A stretch of DNA of 64,000 nt from Mucilaginibacter terrigena (lineage in GTDB: Bacteria; Bacteroidota; Bacteroidia; Sphingobacteriales; Sphingobacteriaceae): positions 434,001 to 498,000 of the forward strand of contig NZ_SEWG01000003.1 of NCBI RefSeq assembly GCF_004168255.1. The letters run 5' to 3'. This document shows, piece by piece, positions 35,610 to 44,193 of the stretch. The position numbers and the translations under genes are program-made. Position 1 is the stretch's first letter. Every line of letters begins with the position of its first letter. The notes beneath the pieces are model-generated. The model had not been told where the DNA came from, searched no databases, and worked only from the letters and a program-made list of their open reading frames with translations.

Positions 35610-36664
35610 CGGCGTTTCAGCAAAGCATAAAATTTATCCGAAGTGGCTTTTTTGCCCTCCCAGTTATTTTTGGTAACGTAATTGGTCTTCAGGAAACGGT
35701 CGGCTTCTTCAAAGCTGGTGAACCGGTTTACTATTTCAATAGCTTCGCTGTAAGCCAGGCTGTAACCGTTAAACAGGTCTTTCACAAAAAGCAATTTATC
35801 ATTCAGGCTAATAGCCGATTTAATGTCTTTTATCGCTGCCTCAGCAGGTTCGGTACCCGTGCCCTGGTTTCCCTTTAGTTGTGCCGACATCCGCTCGTTA
35901 AAAGATAGCGGCTTGGTTTCTTTAGCCGGTGTTGGGGCAGGTTCCTCTGCCTTAATTTTTGGGGTATTATCAATAACCGGTTCAGGGTTAGTGGGTACTA
36001 TGTTCGGCTCCTCGGTTTCATCGTCGGCGTTAATGATTTCCCCATCTAAAATACCCTCCATAGTTACCTGCTGGTTTTTTTCAGCTTTTTTTTCGGGTAT
36101 AACAGGTGTTACCTCTTCCTCTTCTTCCCAGTCCTCCGCCTCATCTATAACCAGTTCGTGCCGTATGGTTTCGGGTTCCTCGCGCTCAAACGAATAGCTG
36201 TCTGCATCGGTCCCGGTGTGCAGGTCTATCTGCGGTGCAGGCTTATCATCTTCAACCGGGGTAATATCTATTTTAATAGGTTCGGCTTGCGCGGGGGTTA
36301 TTTTAAACGGCGTGCGTTCTGCAGCCGGTTTTACCTGTTGTACAAGTGGCTCAAAATATTTTGGCTCGTTGTTAGCCGGTTTCTTTATTTCTTCAACAAC
36401 CTGTTTTTTTGGCTCGGGCTGCTCTTTCTTAAACTCGGGTTGTTTTTCTTCAATATGCGGGGGCAACGTATGCTGCAACTGCACCTTTTGAAGGTTAAGC
36501 TTTCTTAATATTTCGGCATGGTCTTTTAAAAAGTGGGTGTTGGCAACAAACAGCTCAAGTTCAAGGTCGTTAAGGTTATCTGCAGTACTTTGCAGGTACT
36601 CATATTGCTCGTTAAGTTCTTTTATTATGGCGCCGGTCTTTCTAAATACTTCCTGCTGCTTCAT
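35600..36664 (-). CDS. conserved unknown, coiled coil plus disordered middle
   Basis: 354 residues, no family recognised with certainty. Residues 1-70 look like a coiled coil (ELNEQYEYLQSTADNLNDLE), about 70-270 are rich in Pro, Glu and Lys and probably disordered, and the last 70 residues form a compact, conserved-looking helical end (LFVKDLFNGYSLAYSEAIEI, FLKTNYVTKNNW). No signal peptide or membrane segment. Similar layouts occur in Sphingobacteriaceae next to the mre genes (recollection, not checked). The function is unknown. Confidence 0.8.
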   Translation of the reverse strand: MKQQEVFRKTGAIIKELNEQYEYLQSTADNLNDLELELFVANTHFLKDHAEILRKLNLQKVQLQHTLPPHIEEKQPEFKKEQPEPKKQVVEEIKKPANNEPKYFEPLVQQVKPAAERTPFKITPAQAEPIKIDITPVEDDKPAPQIDLHTGTDADSYSFEREEPETIRHELVIDEAEDWEEEEEVTPVIPEKKAEKNQQVTMEGILDGEIINADDETEEPNIVPTNPEPVIDNTPKIKAEEPAPTPAKETKPLSFNERMSAQLKGNQGTGTEPAEAAIKDIKSAISLNDKLLFVKDLFNGYSLAYSEAIEIVNRFTSFEEADRFLKTNYVTKNNWEGKKATSDKFYALLKRRYA

Positions 36665-36741
36665 GGCTTTAATGTTAGGAAATTGCTAACCAAAAATAGC
36701 ATAAAATTCTGATATTAGCCCCTCACAAAAGATTTGAGAGA

Positions 36742-37323
36742 TTGTACAACGAGGAGATTTTTAAAAGGCGGGGCGAGATAGGCGGGAGTATTGAAGTGGT
36801 CTGTGGGTCAATGTTTTCGGGCAAAACCGAAGAATTGATAAGGCGGGTTAACCGCGCCCGCATAGCAAAAGTGAATGTGGAAATTTTTAGCCCGGTAGCC
36901 GATACCCGCTACGATAAAAGCGCCCTGGTATCGCACAATCTTAATTCTATCCCTTCAAAAGCAGTTTGTAAAGCTGCCGAAATTTTGCCTCTGGCAAGCC
37001 ATATCCAGGTGGTGGGGATCGACGAGGCCCAGTTTTTTGATGACGAATTACCACAAGTTTGCCAAACCCTTGCCGATAGCGGTGTACGCGTAATTGTGGC
37101 CGGTTTGGATATGGATTTTAAGGGCCGCCCGTTTGGCGCTATGCCCCAGGTAATGGCCATGGCCGACTCTGTTACCAAACTGCATGCCGTATGTGTAAAA
37201 TGCGGACAGCAGGCCATGTACTCGTACCGTTTGGTGCCTAACGAAAGCCAGATACTTTTAGGCGAAAAGGAAAGCTACGAAGCCCGCTGCCGTAATTGCT
37301 TTAATTTGGATGGGGCAATTTAA
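36742..37323 (+). CDS. tdk: thymidine kinase
   Basis: 193 residues from a TTG start (YNEEIFKRRGEIGGSIEVV follows); no ATG lies upstream in frame before a stop. It phosphorylates thymidine for nucleotide salvage. Walker A GSMFSGKTEELIRR, Walker B GIDEAQFFDDEL, GLDMDFKGRPFG lasso start, and zinc cysteines VKCGQ and CRNC near the end. Lone gene, divergent from the coiled-coil unknown. Confidence 0.95.
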   Translation: MYNEEIFKRRGEIGGSIEVVCGSMFSGKTEELIRRVNRARIAKVNVEIFSPVADTRYDKSALVSHNLNSIPSKAVCKAAEILPLASHIQVVGIDEAQFFDDELPQVCQTLADSGVRVIVAGLDMDFKGRPFGAMPQVMAMADSVTKLHAVCVKCGQQAMYSYRLVPNESQILLGEKESYEARCRNCFNLDGAI

Positions 37324-37494
37324 GTAAGCAGTTTGGCGGCTAAACTTATTCCTCATATGCCGCATTCATTTTTTTAGACCGTAGTAAACACCAAACCTCG
37401 CAGGCATTGCGCAAATGCGGCCTGTATAAATATTATTACAAACATCATTTAAACAATAGCCTGCCTTTTAGGGTTAGCTATAAAAACAGATACC

Positions 37495-37785
37495 ATGAGC
37501 ATTAGCTTACTGGCCTGCATCCATTGCAAAAAGGATGCAGAGGCCGCGTTTGATTCGGAACTAAAGAAACTGGTTGAGGCATCCCTAAAGGAGGAAGGCT
37601 GCATAGCTTATGAATTGTATCAATACAAAGATGAGCCAACCCGTTATGTAATTGAAGAAGAATGGGCTGATGAAGATGCCCTGAGCAGGCATATGGAAGC
37701 CGCGCATTATAAATATTTTGTACATATTTCCCCAGCCTTGCTGGAAACACCGGCCGATGTTAAAATATTAACCCGGTTGGTATAA
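37495..37785 (+). CDS. antibiotic biosynthesis monooxygenase (ABM) domain protein
   Basis: 96 residues forming one ABM ferredoxin-like domain: VEASLKEEGCIAYELYQYKDEPTRYVIEEEWADEDALSRHMEAAHY (in two parts: SLKEEGCIAYELY and EEWADEDALSRHM). Members include quinol monooxygenases and heme-degrading enzymes; here the exact activity is unknown. Lone gene, with 171 bases before it and 82 after. Confidence 0.8.
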   Translation: MSISLLACIHCKKDAEAAFDSELKKLVEASLKEEGCIAYELYQYKDEPTRYVIEEEWADEDALSRHMEAAHYKYFVHISPALLETPADVKILTRLV

Positions 37786-37867
37786 ACTGCCCTATTGGCG
37801 CATAAACAATATTTAAGGTTGGTTGTTATTATATCAGACGAAAGAGATTAGAATACCGGTATATATT

Positions 37868-38233
37868 ATGGCTAAGAAAATTTTAGTTATCGAGGATGAT
37901 AAGGATATTAGGGACACGGTAACTTTTGCCCTGGAAAGTGAAGGTTATGAAGTGATATCATCAGAAAATTCGAGGATCTTAAAATTTATCGACCACCACA
38001 ATCCCGACCTGATATTGTTGGATAACTGGCTCACCGAATGGAAGAGTGATGCCAACGGCCAACAGCTAAGCTATGATCTCAAATCAGACCCTAAAACAAG
38101 CCATATACCGGTAATCATTGTATCGGCAGTAAGCAATATAGCTGAAATAGCCGCAGCCGGATTATCAGACGGATACCTAAAAAAGCCGTTTGATCTGGAT
38201 GAATTGAACGCGATCATCAAGAAACACATATAG
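37868..38233 (+). CDS. single-domain response regulator
   Basis: 121 residues from the ATG at 37868; the upstream extension is not homologous. One receiver domain: acidic pair near residues 9-11 (VIEDDKD), phospho-acceptor Asp52 in LILLDNW, and the KKPF lysine near residue 108. No output domain, so it probably acts through protein contacts. No histidine kinase is adjacent; the orphan kinase at 44194 is not close enough to assume a pair. Confidence 0.88.
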   Translation: MAKKILVIEDDKDIRDTVTFALESEGYEVISSENSRILKFIDHHNPDLILLDNWLTEWKSDANGQQLSYDLKSDPKTSHIPVIIVSAVSNIAEIAAAGLSDGYLKKPFDLDELNAIIKKHI

Positions 38234-38271
38234 CGCCTCTGAAGGGGGAGCTTTTGAAAAGCTTAAACATT

Positions 38272-38307
38272 AACAAAGCCCAATTCTTTACGGAGTTGGG
38301 CTTTGTT
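38272..38307. terminator. bidirectional terminator
   Basis: The 12-bp stem AACAAAGCCCAA/TTGGGCTTTGTT with a 12-base loop lies between the plus-strand receiver gene and the minus-strand TonB receptor. It can serve both convergent genes. Confidence 0.75.
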
Positions 38308-38320
38308 ATTATAAATTCTG

Positions 38321-38353
38321 TTCCCCCGTTAGCTAACGGGGGCTGGGGGCTAC
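38321..38353. repeat. GC-rich palindromic repeat before the TonB receptor stop
   Basis: CCCCCGTTAGCTAACGGGGG with a GCTGGGGGCT flank. Similar in kind to the short repeat at 5111-5139. Lies just outside the 3' end of the receptor gene. Confidence 0.5.
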
Positions 38354-38361
38354 AACTTGTC

Positions 38362-40542
38362 TTATAACTTCACCCCTAAGCCCACATTGAACGATATACC
38401 ATCGCCTGGCAAAATGCCCGGACCGGGGTACATGTTAATACGGCGGGTAAAGTATTTCTGATCGGTTAGGTTGTTGATGTTGAAATTAACGTGGTAATTT
38501 TTCAGGAAGCTGTAGTTAAAAGCAAGGTCTACCAGTTTGTAAGCCGGTACTATGCCTGTTGCCCCGGTTGGGTTAAACGCGGTGTTATTGGCATCGCTAA
38601 ACTGTTTACTTACGTAGCTGAATAATACCGTAGAGGTAACGCGGCCGGTTAAATAAGTAAGGCCGGTACGGTTTGTCCAATCGGGTGTGCCTTCAATTTT
38701 ATGGCCCACAAGGCTTGTGTTTACACCTGCATTATTAATGCTGCCACTGGTGTACCTGCCGCAAGTGTAAGCAAGGGTGTTAAACAAGCGCAGGTCGCTT
38801 CCCGATTGCGGGTTGAAACCACGGATCAGCGATAATTCGGTATATGCCTCGATACCCTTGGCCTCCGCATCGCCAACAGTGGTTAAATACAAATGGTTTG
38901 CACCACCGGCATCCTGTACAGTTAAAGTACCGGCACGGTTGCCGTAATGCACAAAAAAGCCATTCACATCAAACGTAAAAGCCGAGCCCAATTTACCACG
39001 GTAACCCAGGTCGGCATTGTAACCTTTACTGTCTTTCATGTTAGGGTCAACAAGTGTTAACTGATCGGCAGGGGTAACGGCCGCGTAAATATAGGGGCGG
39101 TATGCCTGCGAGAAGTTACCGTAAAGCTGCGAAGTGCTGCTCAACTGGTATTGCAAGCCGGCTCCAAATAACGGAAAGCTACGGTCTCTTTTATAATTTA
39201 CCGGGGTGTTGCGGTTGTTCACCACACCATCTATAGTTGTTTTAATGCCCTCGTAACGCACACCCGGCGTAAACGAAAACTTGCTGGTGAGGCGGAAAAT
39301 GTTTTCGGCAAACACCGCGTAGTTAATGGCATTAAGGTCAAGGTCGATGCCGTAATCTTTCACCAGGCTCAAATCAAAGTCGCTTGCGGTTGTACCTACT
39401 CCTTTTTGCTGGCGATGGGTTGAACCATTGGCATACCTTAAACCTGTAGTAAGCGTGCTGCTTACACTCCCTATGTTATAATTGGTTAATAAACGGGCCT
39501 CGGTGGTAAAGCTTTTGTAATGGTCGCGGTCAACCTGGCGCGGGTTGTAAGTGTTAAGCGTTTTGTTTACCGTATCCCTTACGTTTGATGCAGCGATGTA
39601 TTGCACACTGCTACGCTCGCCAAAAAGCACATGCGACGTAACCTCTAACCGGGTGTTTTTGCTGAAATTATAATTGAATATCAGCGCGGGGATGTTGATA
39701 GCCGGTTTAAAGAAGTTACGGAAACGGGTTGATTGCCTGCTGGTTGCATTGTACATAGCATCGGTTAAACCACCCGCGATTTGCTGCACATAATCAGACC
39801 GCGAGAACTGAAACGACAGGCTGCCTTTTGTATTAAACTGGTATTTGATGTTGGCGTAGTAAGCGTGGTAGTTAAACGCCGCGTCCGGTCGCCAGCCATC
39901 GCCGCTACGGGCATCAAAATAAGCATAATAGCTTACCTTACCTACTTTGCCGCCAATGGCGTTGTACGAATTAAAGAAACGCTTGCTGCCAACGGTTTGC
40001 TCACTTTCAAAACCGAAGATTTTGGTAGTATCCGGTTGTTTGATCTTAAAATTCACCATGCCGCCAAATTGGCTGCCAAACTGCAGGGACGATGAGCCGC
40101 GCACATATTGCACCTCGCCAATGGCCTGGAACGGCATGTTGTAGTGATTTTCGGGGTAGCCCACAACATCCGAATTGGTGTTATAGCCATTCTGCCTAAC
40201 GTTGGTTTCAATAGAGCGGTGCATATCGGTACCGCGTGTGCCAATATTAAGCTGCAGGCCGGCACCATCCATTTCCCAAACGTTAATACCCGGCACTTGC
40301 GAAAATAAGGTACGGGCATTGTTACCTGCCAGGTTTGCCTTGCCGGGGTCGGCATAAATAACATTGGTTTTTTTGCCCGAGAAAATATACTGGCCCGATA
40401 CATCCGGTAAATTTTTGCTGCGCGATTCTTTGATAATTACGCTATCAAGCTTAAGGGTATCTTTTGTGGTGGTTTGCGCTTGTGTATTATAAACGGCTGC
40501 TGTTAAAGCTGTAAGCAGCAACGCTTTGTATAAATATTTCAT
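38362..40542 (-). CDS. TonB-dependent receptor (FecA-like)
   Basis: 726 residues. A signal peptide (LLLTALTAAVYNTQAQ) is followed directly by a plug domain with VSQYIFSG-like start, RTLFSQVPGINVWEMDGAG and GSSSLQFGSQFGGMVNFKIK, then a 22-strand barrel with the closing NINNLTDQKYFTRR and a C-terminal FNVGLGVKL strand. There is no carboxypeptidase-like domain, unlike the two earlier receptors. The family resembles Fe(III)-dicitrate and similar siderophore receptors; the ligand is inference. It lies about 100 bases downstream of the TTG-started unknown at 40646-41194, probably in one operon. Confidence 0.9.
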   Translation of the reverse strand: MKYLYKALLLTALTAAVYNTQAQTTTKDTLKLDSVIIKESRSKNLPDVSGQYIFSGKKTNVIYADPGKANLAGNNARTLFSQVPGINVWEMDGAGLQLNIGTRGTDMHRSIETNVRQNGYNTNSDVVGYPENHYNMPFQAIGEVQYVRGSSSLQFGSQFGGMVNFKIKQPDTTKIFGFESEQTVGSKRFFNSYNAIGGKVGKVSYYAYFDARSGDGWRPDAAFNYHAYYANIKYQFNTKGSLSFQFSRSDYVQQIAGGLTDAMYNATSRQSTRFRNFFKPAINIPALIFNYNFSKNTRLEVTSHVLFGERSSVQYIAASNVRDTVNKTLNTYNPRQVDRDHYKSFTTEARLLTNYNIGSVSSTLTTGLRYANGSTHRQQKGVGTTASDFDLSLVKDYGIDLDLNAINYAVFAENIFRLTSKFSFTPGVRYEGIKTTIDGVVNNRNTPVNYKRDRSFPLFGAGLQYQLSSTSQLYGNFSQAYRPYIYAAVTPADQLTLVDPNMKDSKGYNADLGYRGKLGSAFTFDVNGFFVHYGNRAGTLTVQDAGGANHLYLTTVGDAEAKGIEAYTELSLIRGFNPQSGSDLRLFNTLAYTCGRYTSGSINNAGVNTSLVGHKIEGTPDWTNRTGLTYLTGRVTSTVLFSYVSKQFSDANNTAFNPTGATGIVPAYKLVDLAFNYSFLKNYHVNFNINNLTDQKYFTRRINMYPGPGILPGDGISFNVGLGVKL

Positions 40543-40645
40543 TATAGTTTTTTAGAGTTCGCTGAAAATTGAATTGTTAATAAAATAACATTGCCCACAA
40601 GGCACAGTTTGCCCTGCTTGTTTTTAATGGAATGCTAAAATTGGG

Positions 40646-41194
40646 TTAACTTAAAATTTCAGGAGGCTGGCCCGGTACCGGGATAAACGGAGCGGCAGAA
40701 ATGGTGTACATTTTATTAAAACCCTGCGGAGGGATATTCTCGAACCGCAGAAAGCTGATAATCAACTGAGGATGGTCATATTTAACATCGGGGCCGCCTT
40801 TTTTTACCGATGCATCGTTACCCTTATCGGTAGGGATATCATTTATCTGTTTGGCGTAAATTACATTGTTATCTATCAGCTTTGTTTTTTCGCAATTGGG
40901 CACGCACATTACATACAGGGTGTCCTTGGTAAACTTAAGCTTAACATAATTGTAGCACGCGTTTTTTAACTGGATAGATCCGCTAACGTTTTTATAATCG
41001 GGCCATTCGTTAATACCGGGCAGGTTTTGCTTTACTTTTAGCTCTACAAGGGCATTTGGGTCGTAAAGGTTATGGCTTATCAACTCGTTCATGTGCCTGT
41101 CAGATAGTTCCAGCATATAATTTTGCAGCAGCATGTATCCACCCCAATTAAAAAAATGGATAACTAAAAGAAATATGGCGAAAATGCGTTTCAA
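40646..41194 (-). CDS. unknown membrane-anchored protein upstream of a TonB receptor
   Basis: 182 residues from a TTG start (no ATG fits; KRIFAIFLLVIHFFNWGGYML follows). One N-terminal hydrophobic segment could be a signal anchor. The rest is soluble, with two cysteines in MCVPNCEK and no recognised domain. A minus-strand -7 box TAAGTTTG at 41202-41209 lies seven bases before the start, suggesting a leaderless mRNA. Shared orientation and short spacing link it to the TonB receptor, so a role in the same uptake or its sensing is possible but unproven. Confidence 0.65.
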   Translation of the reverse strand: MKRIFAIFLLVIHFFNWGGYMLLQNYMLELSDRHMNELISHNLYDPNALVELKVKQNLPGINEWPDYKNVSGSIQLKNACYNYVKLKFTKDTLYVMCVPNCEKTKLIDNNVIYAKQINDIPTDKGNDASVKKGGPDVKYDHPQLIISFLRFENIPPQGFNKMYTISAAPFIPVPGQPPEILS

Positions 41195-41395
41195 GTGTAA
41201 TCAAACTTACAATCTGCAATTTTAACTAAAACTTTTAAATTTTGAGATACCAGGTGATTTTTTAACGTATGTATAATAGTTACAGGTTATCGGCCAAAAT
41301 TTAATATTTATTTATTTATTTTACAGTTACGAACATAATTTTCATAACGGCCTTAACAATGTTTAAAAGCCGTTTTTTTAATATTTTTAGTATTG

Positions 41396-42814
41396 ATGCA
41401 AAGCAAAAAGCGAGTGCTGTTTTATTTAGTTGACGGCGCCCACAGCGAAGTTTTACCCGAACTGATAGAGCAAGGCCTGTTGCCAAACATAAAACGAATT
41501 ATTGACGAAGGTACTTACCGCAAGGCCACTACCTGTTTCCCTTCAACTACCGGCCCTGCATACCTGCCATTTTTAACCGGGCACTTCCCCGGTACTATGG
41601 ATATTACCGGCATCCGCTGGTTTGATAAAAAGGAATTTAAGCGTACAAGGTTTAACAAACTGGCTATGCGCAGCTACTGCGGGCCCGAGGCCGCCTGGTT
41701 TAATACTGATATGCCGGCCGATAAGCCCACGTTGTTTGAACTGATGGACGAATCGTACAACGTGTACAACATGATAACCCGCAGTGTGCCGGATGAATAC
41801 GACCTTGGCAAAAAGGGCAAGGGCCTGATGTATATGCGCGCGCATTTTAAACTGCGCCACCACCCGGTAGATCTGCAGGGCCATGCGCGCATCATGGAAA
41901 TGCTCAATTCGGGTAAGGATTTTGATTTCCTGTTCGCCGTGTTCCCGAGTGTAGACTGGGATTCGCATTACCATCATATCCGCGACCCGCGCACAGTTGA
42001 GGCTTATAAAATTGCGGACCGTAGCCTTGGCGAGGTACGCGCCAAATTAGAGGAACAGGGCAAATGGGAGGATACGCTATTTATTATGACATCAGACCAC
42101 GGCCTTACCCCAACTACCAAGCACCTGGACCTGGCCGACTGGATGACCGACCACGGATTAAAATCTGTTTACTACCCGGTGATATGGAAAAGCAACCCAA
42201 AATGCGCGGTGATGATATCCGGCAATTCGTTCGGCAGTATCCATTTCCTGAACCACGAGGGCGACCATGTGCTGCGCGAACAGGGAATCATCGAAGCCAT
42301 GGGTGCCGAACGTTTGCAATTGCTGTTGAACGAGGATGCGGTTGATTTTGCCATTTACCGTGGCGACGAAGAGCAAACTTTTATCGTGCACAACAAAGCC
42401 GGTAAAGCGAAGATCTCGGTTAAGGATAACATATTTACCTACCAGCCCCTTACTGCCGATGTTTTAAAATATGGCGGCAAGATAGAAGCTACCGGCCATC
42501 GCGCTATATTAAAAGCTACTTTTGATACCGATTACCCGGATGCGGTGTTCCAGATCTATCAATTGTTCCAAAGCCGCAGGGCGGGGGATATTGTGATCAG
42601 CGCGAGCCTGGGGCACGACCTGCGCGATTTTTGGGAATATCCCGAACACAAAGGCTCGCATGGTTCGTTACACAGGTACCATATCCATGTGCCCATGATA
42701 TACAACCAAAAAGGCTGGAACGAACAGCCTATGCGTACCGCCGATCTGTTTGACAGCATCCTGAAGTGGAAAGGTATCACCCCCAAAAGTTCAGAGGGCG
42801 AACCATTATTTTAA
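41396..42814 (+). CDS. alkaline-phosphatase-superfamily (phosphodiesterase/NPP-type) hydrolase
   Basis: 472 residues from the ATG at 41396. Metal site parts: DGAHSEV near residue 13, CFPSTTGPAYLPFLTGHFP with the Thr nucleophile at about 51-52, PSVDWDSHYHH, MTSDHGLTP, and KGSHGSLHRYH. This is the type I phosphodiesterase/nucleotide pyrophosphatase layout. No signal peptide is seen, so a cytoplasmic or unusual location is likely. It precedes a flippase-like membrane protein by 19 bases, which suggests a joint role in lipid or glycan phosphate chemistry. Confidence 0.87.
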   Translation: MQSKKRVLFYLVDGAHSEVLPELIEQGLLPNIKRIIDEGTYRKATTCFPSTTGPAYLPFLTGHFPGTMDITGIRWFDKKEFKRTRFNKLAMRSYCGPEAAWFNTDMPADKPTLFELMDESYNVYNMITRSVPDEYDLGKKGKGLMYMRAHFKLRHHPVDLQGHARIMEMLNSGKDFDFLFAVFPSVDWDSHYHHIRDPRTVEAYKIADRSLGEVRAKLEEQGKWEDTLFIMTSDHGLTPTTKHLDLADWMTDHGLKSVYYPVIWKSNPKCAVMISGNSFGSIHFLNHEGDHVLREQGIIEAMGAERLQLLLNEDAVDFAIYRGDEEQTFIVHNKAGKAKISVKDNIFTYQPLTADVLKYGGKIEATGHRAILKATFDTDYPDAVFQIYQLFQSRRAGDIVISASLGHDLRDFWEYPEHKGSHGSLHRYHIHVPMIYNQKGWNEQPMRTADLFDSILKWKGITPKSSEGEPLF

Positions 42815-42833
42815 TATTACTGCCAGAGTATAG

Positions 42834-43913
42834 ATGACACAAACTACCAGGCACACCGCCGAAACCGAAAAACAGGAAGCCAAAAACGTATTTAATAAAA
42901 AGGTTATTATAAAAGGCGCTTTTTGGTTTGCACTAATTACAGTAGCTACTATTGCGGTAGTATTTTTCTACAATAACACCGGCGATACCGTAAAGGCGCT
43001 TTCGCATATTTCCTATAAATACATCGCAATTTGCTTTATAATGCTTTTTGTCGACCTGATGCTGGGTAGCTGGCGCAACCATATATATATTCAAAAACTG
43101 GCGCCGGGCGTATCGCACTGGGTAAGTTTCAGGGCAAATGTTGCCAATATGTTTATGGGCGCGGTAACCCCGGCACATGGGGGCGCTGGCCCCGCGCAGA
43201 TATTTGTTTACACCAGTAACGGCGTAACATTCATAGATTCGTTCGCGGTAACATTATTAAATATGGGTGCTACATTGATATTTATGCCATTAGCAGGATT
43301 TATAGCTATTATGTTAATGGATACCGGTTCGGTTGGCAGCATGGTACCCGCTATGCTTAAATATGGCTTTAGTTTTTTCCTGGTGTTTTTGCTGGCTTTT
43401 TTGCTGGCCTTCTGGAAACCGCTTTGGATAGGCGCCCTTATCAAAAAAATAGCCAATGGCATATCCGCTATCTTCCCTAAACGAAAAGAGAAACTGGCCA
43501 AATGGGCCGATAATTCTTTTGCGAGCATTAGTAAATACCAGCAAACATGCAGCGTTATTATCCGCAAGCACCCGTTTTTGTTCCCACTGAGTTTGGTTAT
43601 TACCACAGCGCTTTATATGAATAAGTATTGCCTGCAATGGGTATTATTGCTTGGGTTGGGTGTTAATGCCGACCTGGTACAAGTAATATCTATACAGATA
43701 TTGATACAATTTATGATCTATTTTGCGCCAACACCCGGCGGCAGCGGGTTTGCCGAAGGTTTTATAGCTACTTTATTTGGACGGATTGTGCCCGCCGGCC
43801 TGATCCCGATATTTACTTTGCTGCAGCGGTCGTTCCTGCTGTTTTTCCCGGCGCTGGTAGGCGCTTACGTAGTACTAAACCTGTTGCGCAAACAAACCAT
43901 GAAGAAGGCTTAA
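42834..43913 (+). CDS. flippase-like (lysylphosphatidylglycerol synthase TM/UPF0104) membrane protein
   Basis: 359 residues with about eight membrane segments. Family signatures: NMFMGAVTPAHGGAGPAQIF and APTPGGSGFAEGF. It belongs to the AglD/MprF-N type flippase-like superfamily. The MprF catalytic domain is absent. Probably cotranscribed with the preceding hydrolase; the transported or modified molecule is unknown. Confidence 0.87.
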   Translation: MTQTTRHTAETEKQEAKNVFNKKVIIKGAFWFALITVATIAVVFFYNNTGDTVKALSHISYKYIAICFIMLFVDLMLGSWRNHIYIQKLAPGVSHWVSFRANVANMFMGAVTPAHGGAGPAQIFVYTSNGVTFIDSFAVTLLNMGATLIFMPLAGFIAIMLMDTGSVGSMVPAMLKYGFSFFLVFLLAFLLAFWKPLWIGALIKKIANGISAIFPKRKEKLAKWADNSFASISKYQQTCSVIIRKHPFLFPLSLVITTALYMNKYCLQWVLLLGLGVNADLVQVISIQILIQFMIYFAPTPGGSGFAEGFIATLFGRIVPAGLIPIFTLLQRSFLLFFPALVGAYVVLNLLRKQTMKKA

Positions 43914-43923
43914 CCTTGTTGAA

Positions 43924-44075
43924 GCATGCTCCGATGGAGCCATGCATTCCAATAATGTTATCTATAAACAGGGTATTCCTACGGAATAATAATACCTGCG
44001 CCTGATAAACTATCGCTCCGGAGGAGCGCCCTGTTTATAGAAAGAAGACATAATTCTTTTGGCTCCATAGGAGCC
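43924..44075. repeat. array of nested palindromes
   Basis: Contains the perfect 12-bp inverted repeat CTATAAACAGGG (43962-43973) with CCCTGTTTATAG (44029-44040), enclosing two smaller hairpins TATTCC-TAC-GGAATA and GCTCC-GGA-GGAGC. It is flanked by GCATGCTCC-GAT-GGAG and GGCTCC-ATA-GGAGCC hairpins. All share a TCC-NNN-GGA-like tip. Non-coding; fills the 280-base gap between the flippase gene and the histidine kinase. Of a recognisable Bacteroidota repeat type. Confidence 0.75.
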
Positions 44076-44193
44076 TCCTGATTCAAGGACAGCAGCCGTT
44101 TCATTCTTTCAACTGATTAATTATTTCTACCTGCCGCCTATTTATTAATAGCAATAAATAATATATCTTTAATAACTAATCTTATTCCCCTTA

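Noticed and set aside
35823..36197. 124-codon Ser/Val-rich frame opposite the coiled-coil gene
   Set aside because: Arises from the Glu/Pro-rich codons of the real gene read backwards.
40543..40645. Cobalamin or other riboswitch in front of the TonB receptor
   Set aside because: No conserved riboswitch core can be seen in the 100-base leader.
43924..44075. CRISPR array or tRNA-like cloverleaf
   Set aside because: The hairpins are not regular spaced repeats and no tRNA arms or anticodon can be drawn; it is a palindrome array.
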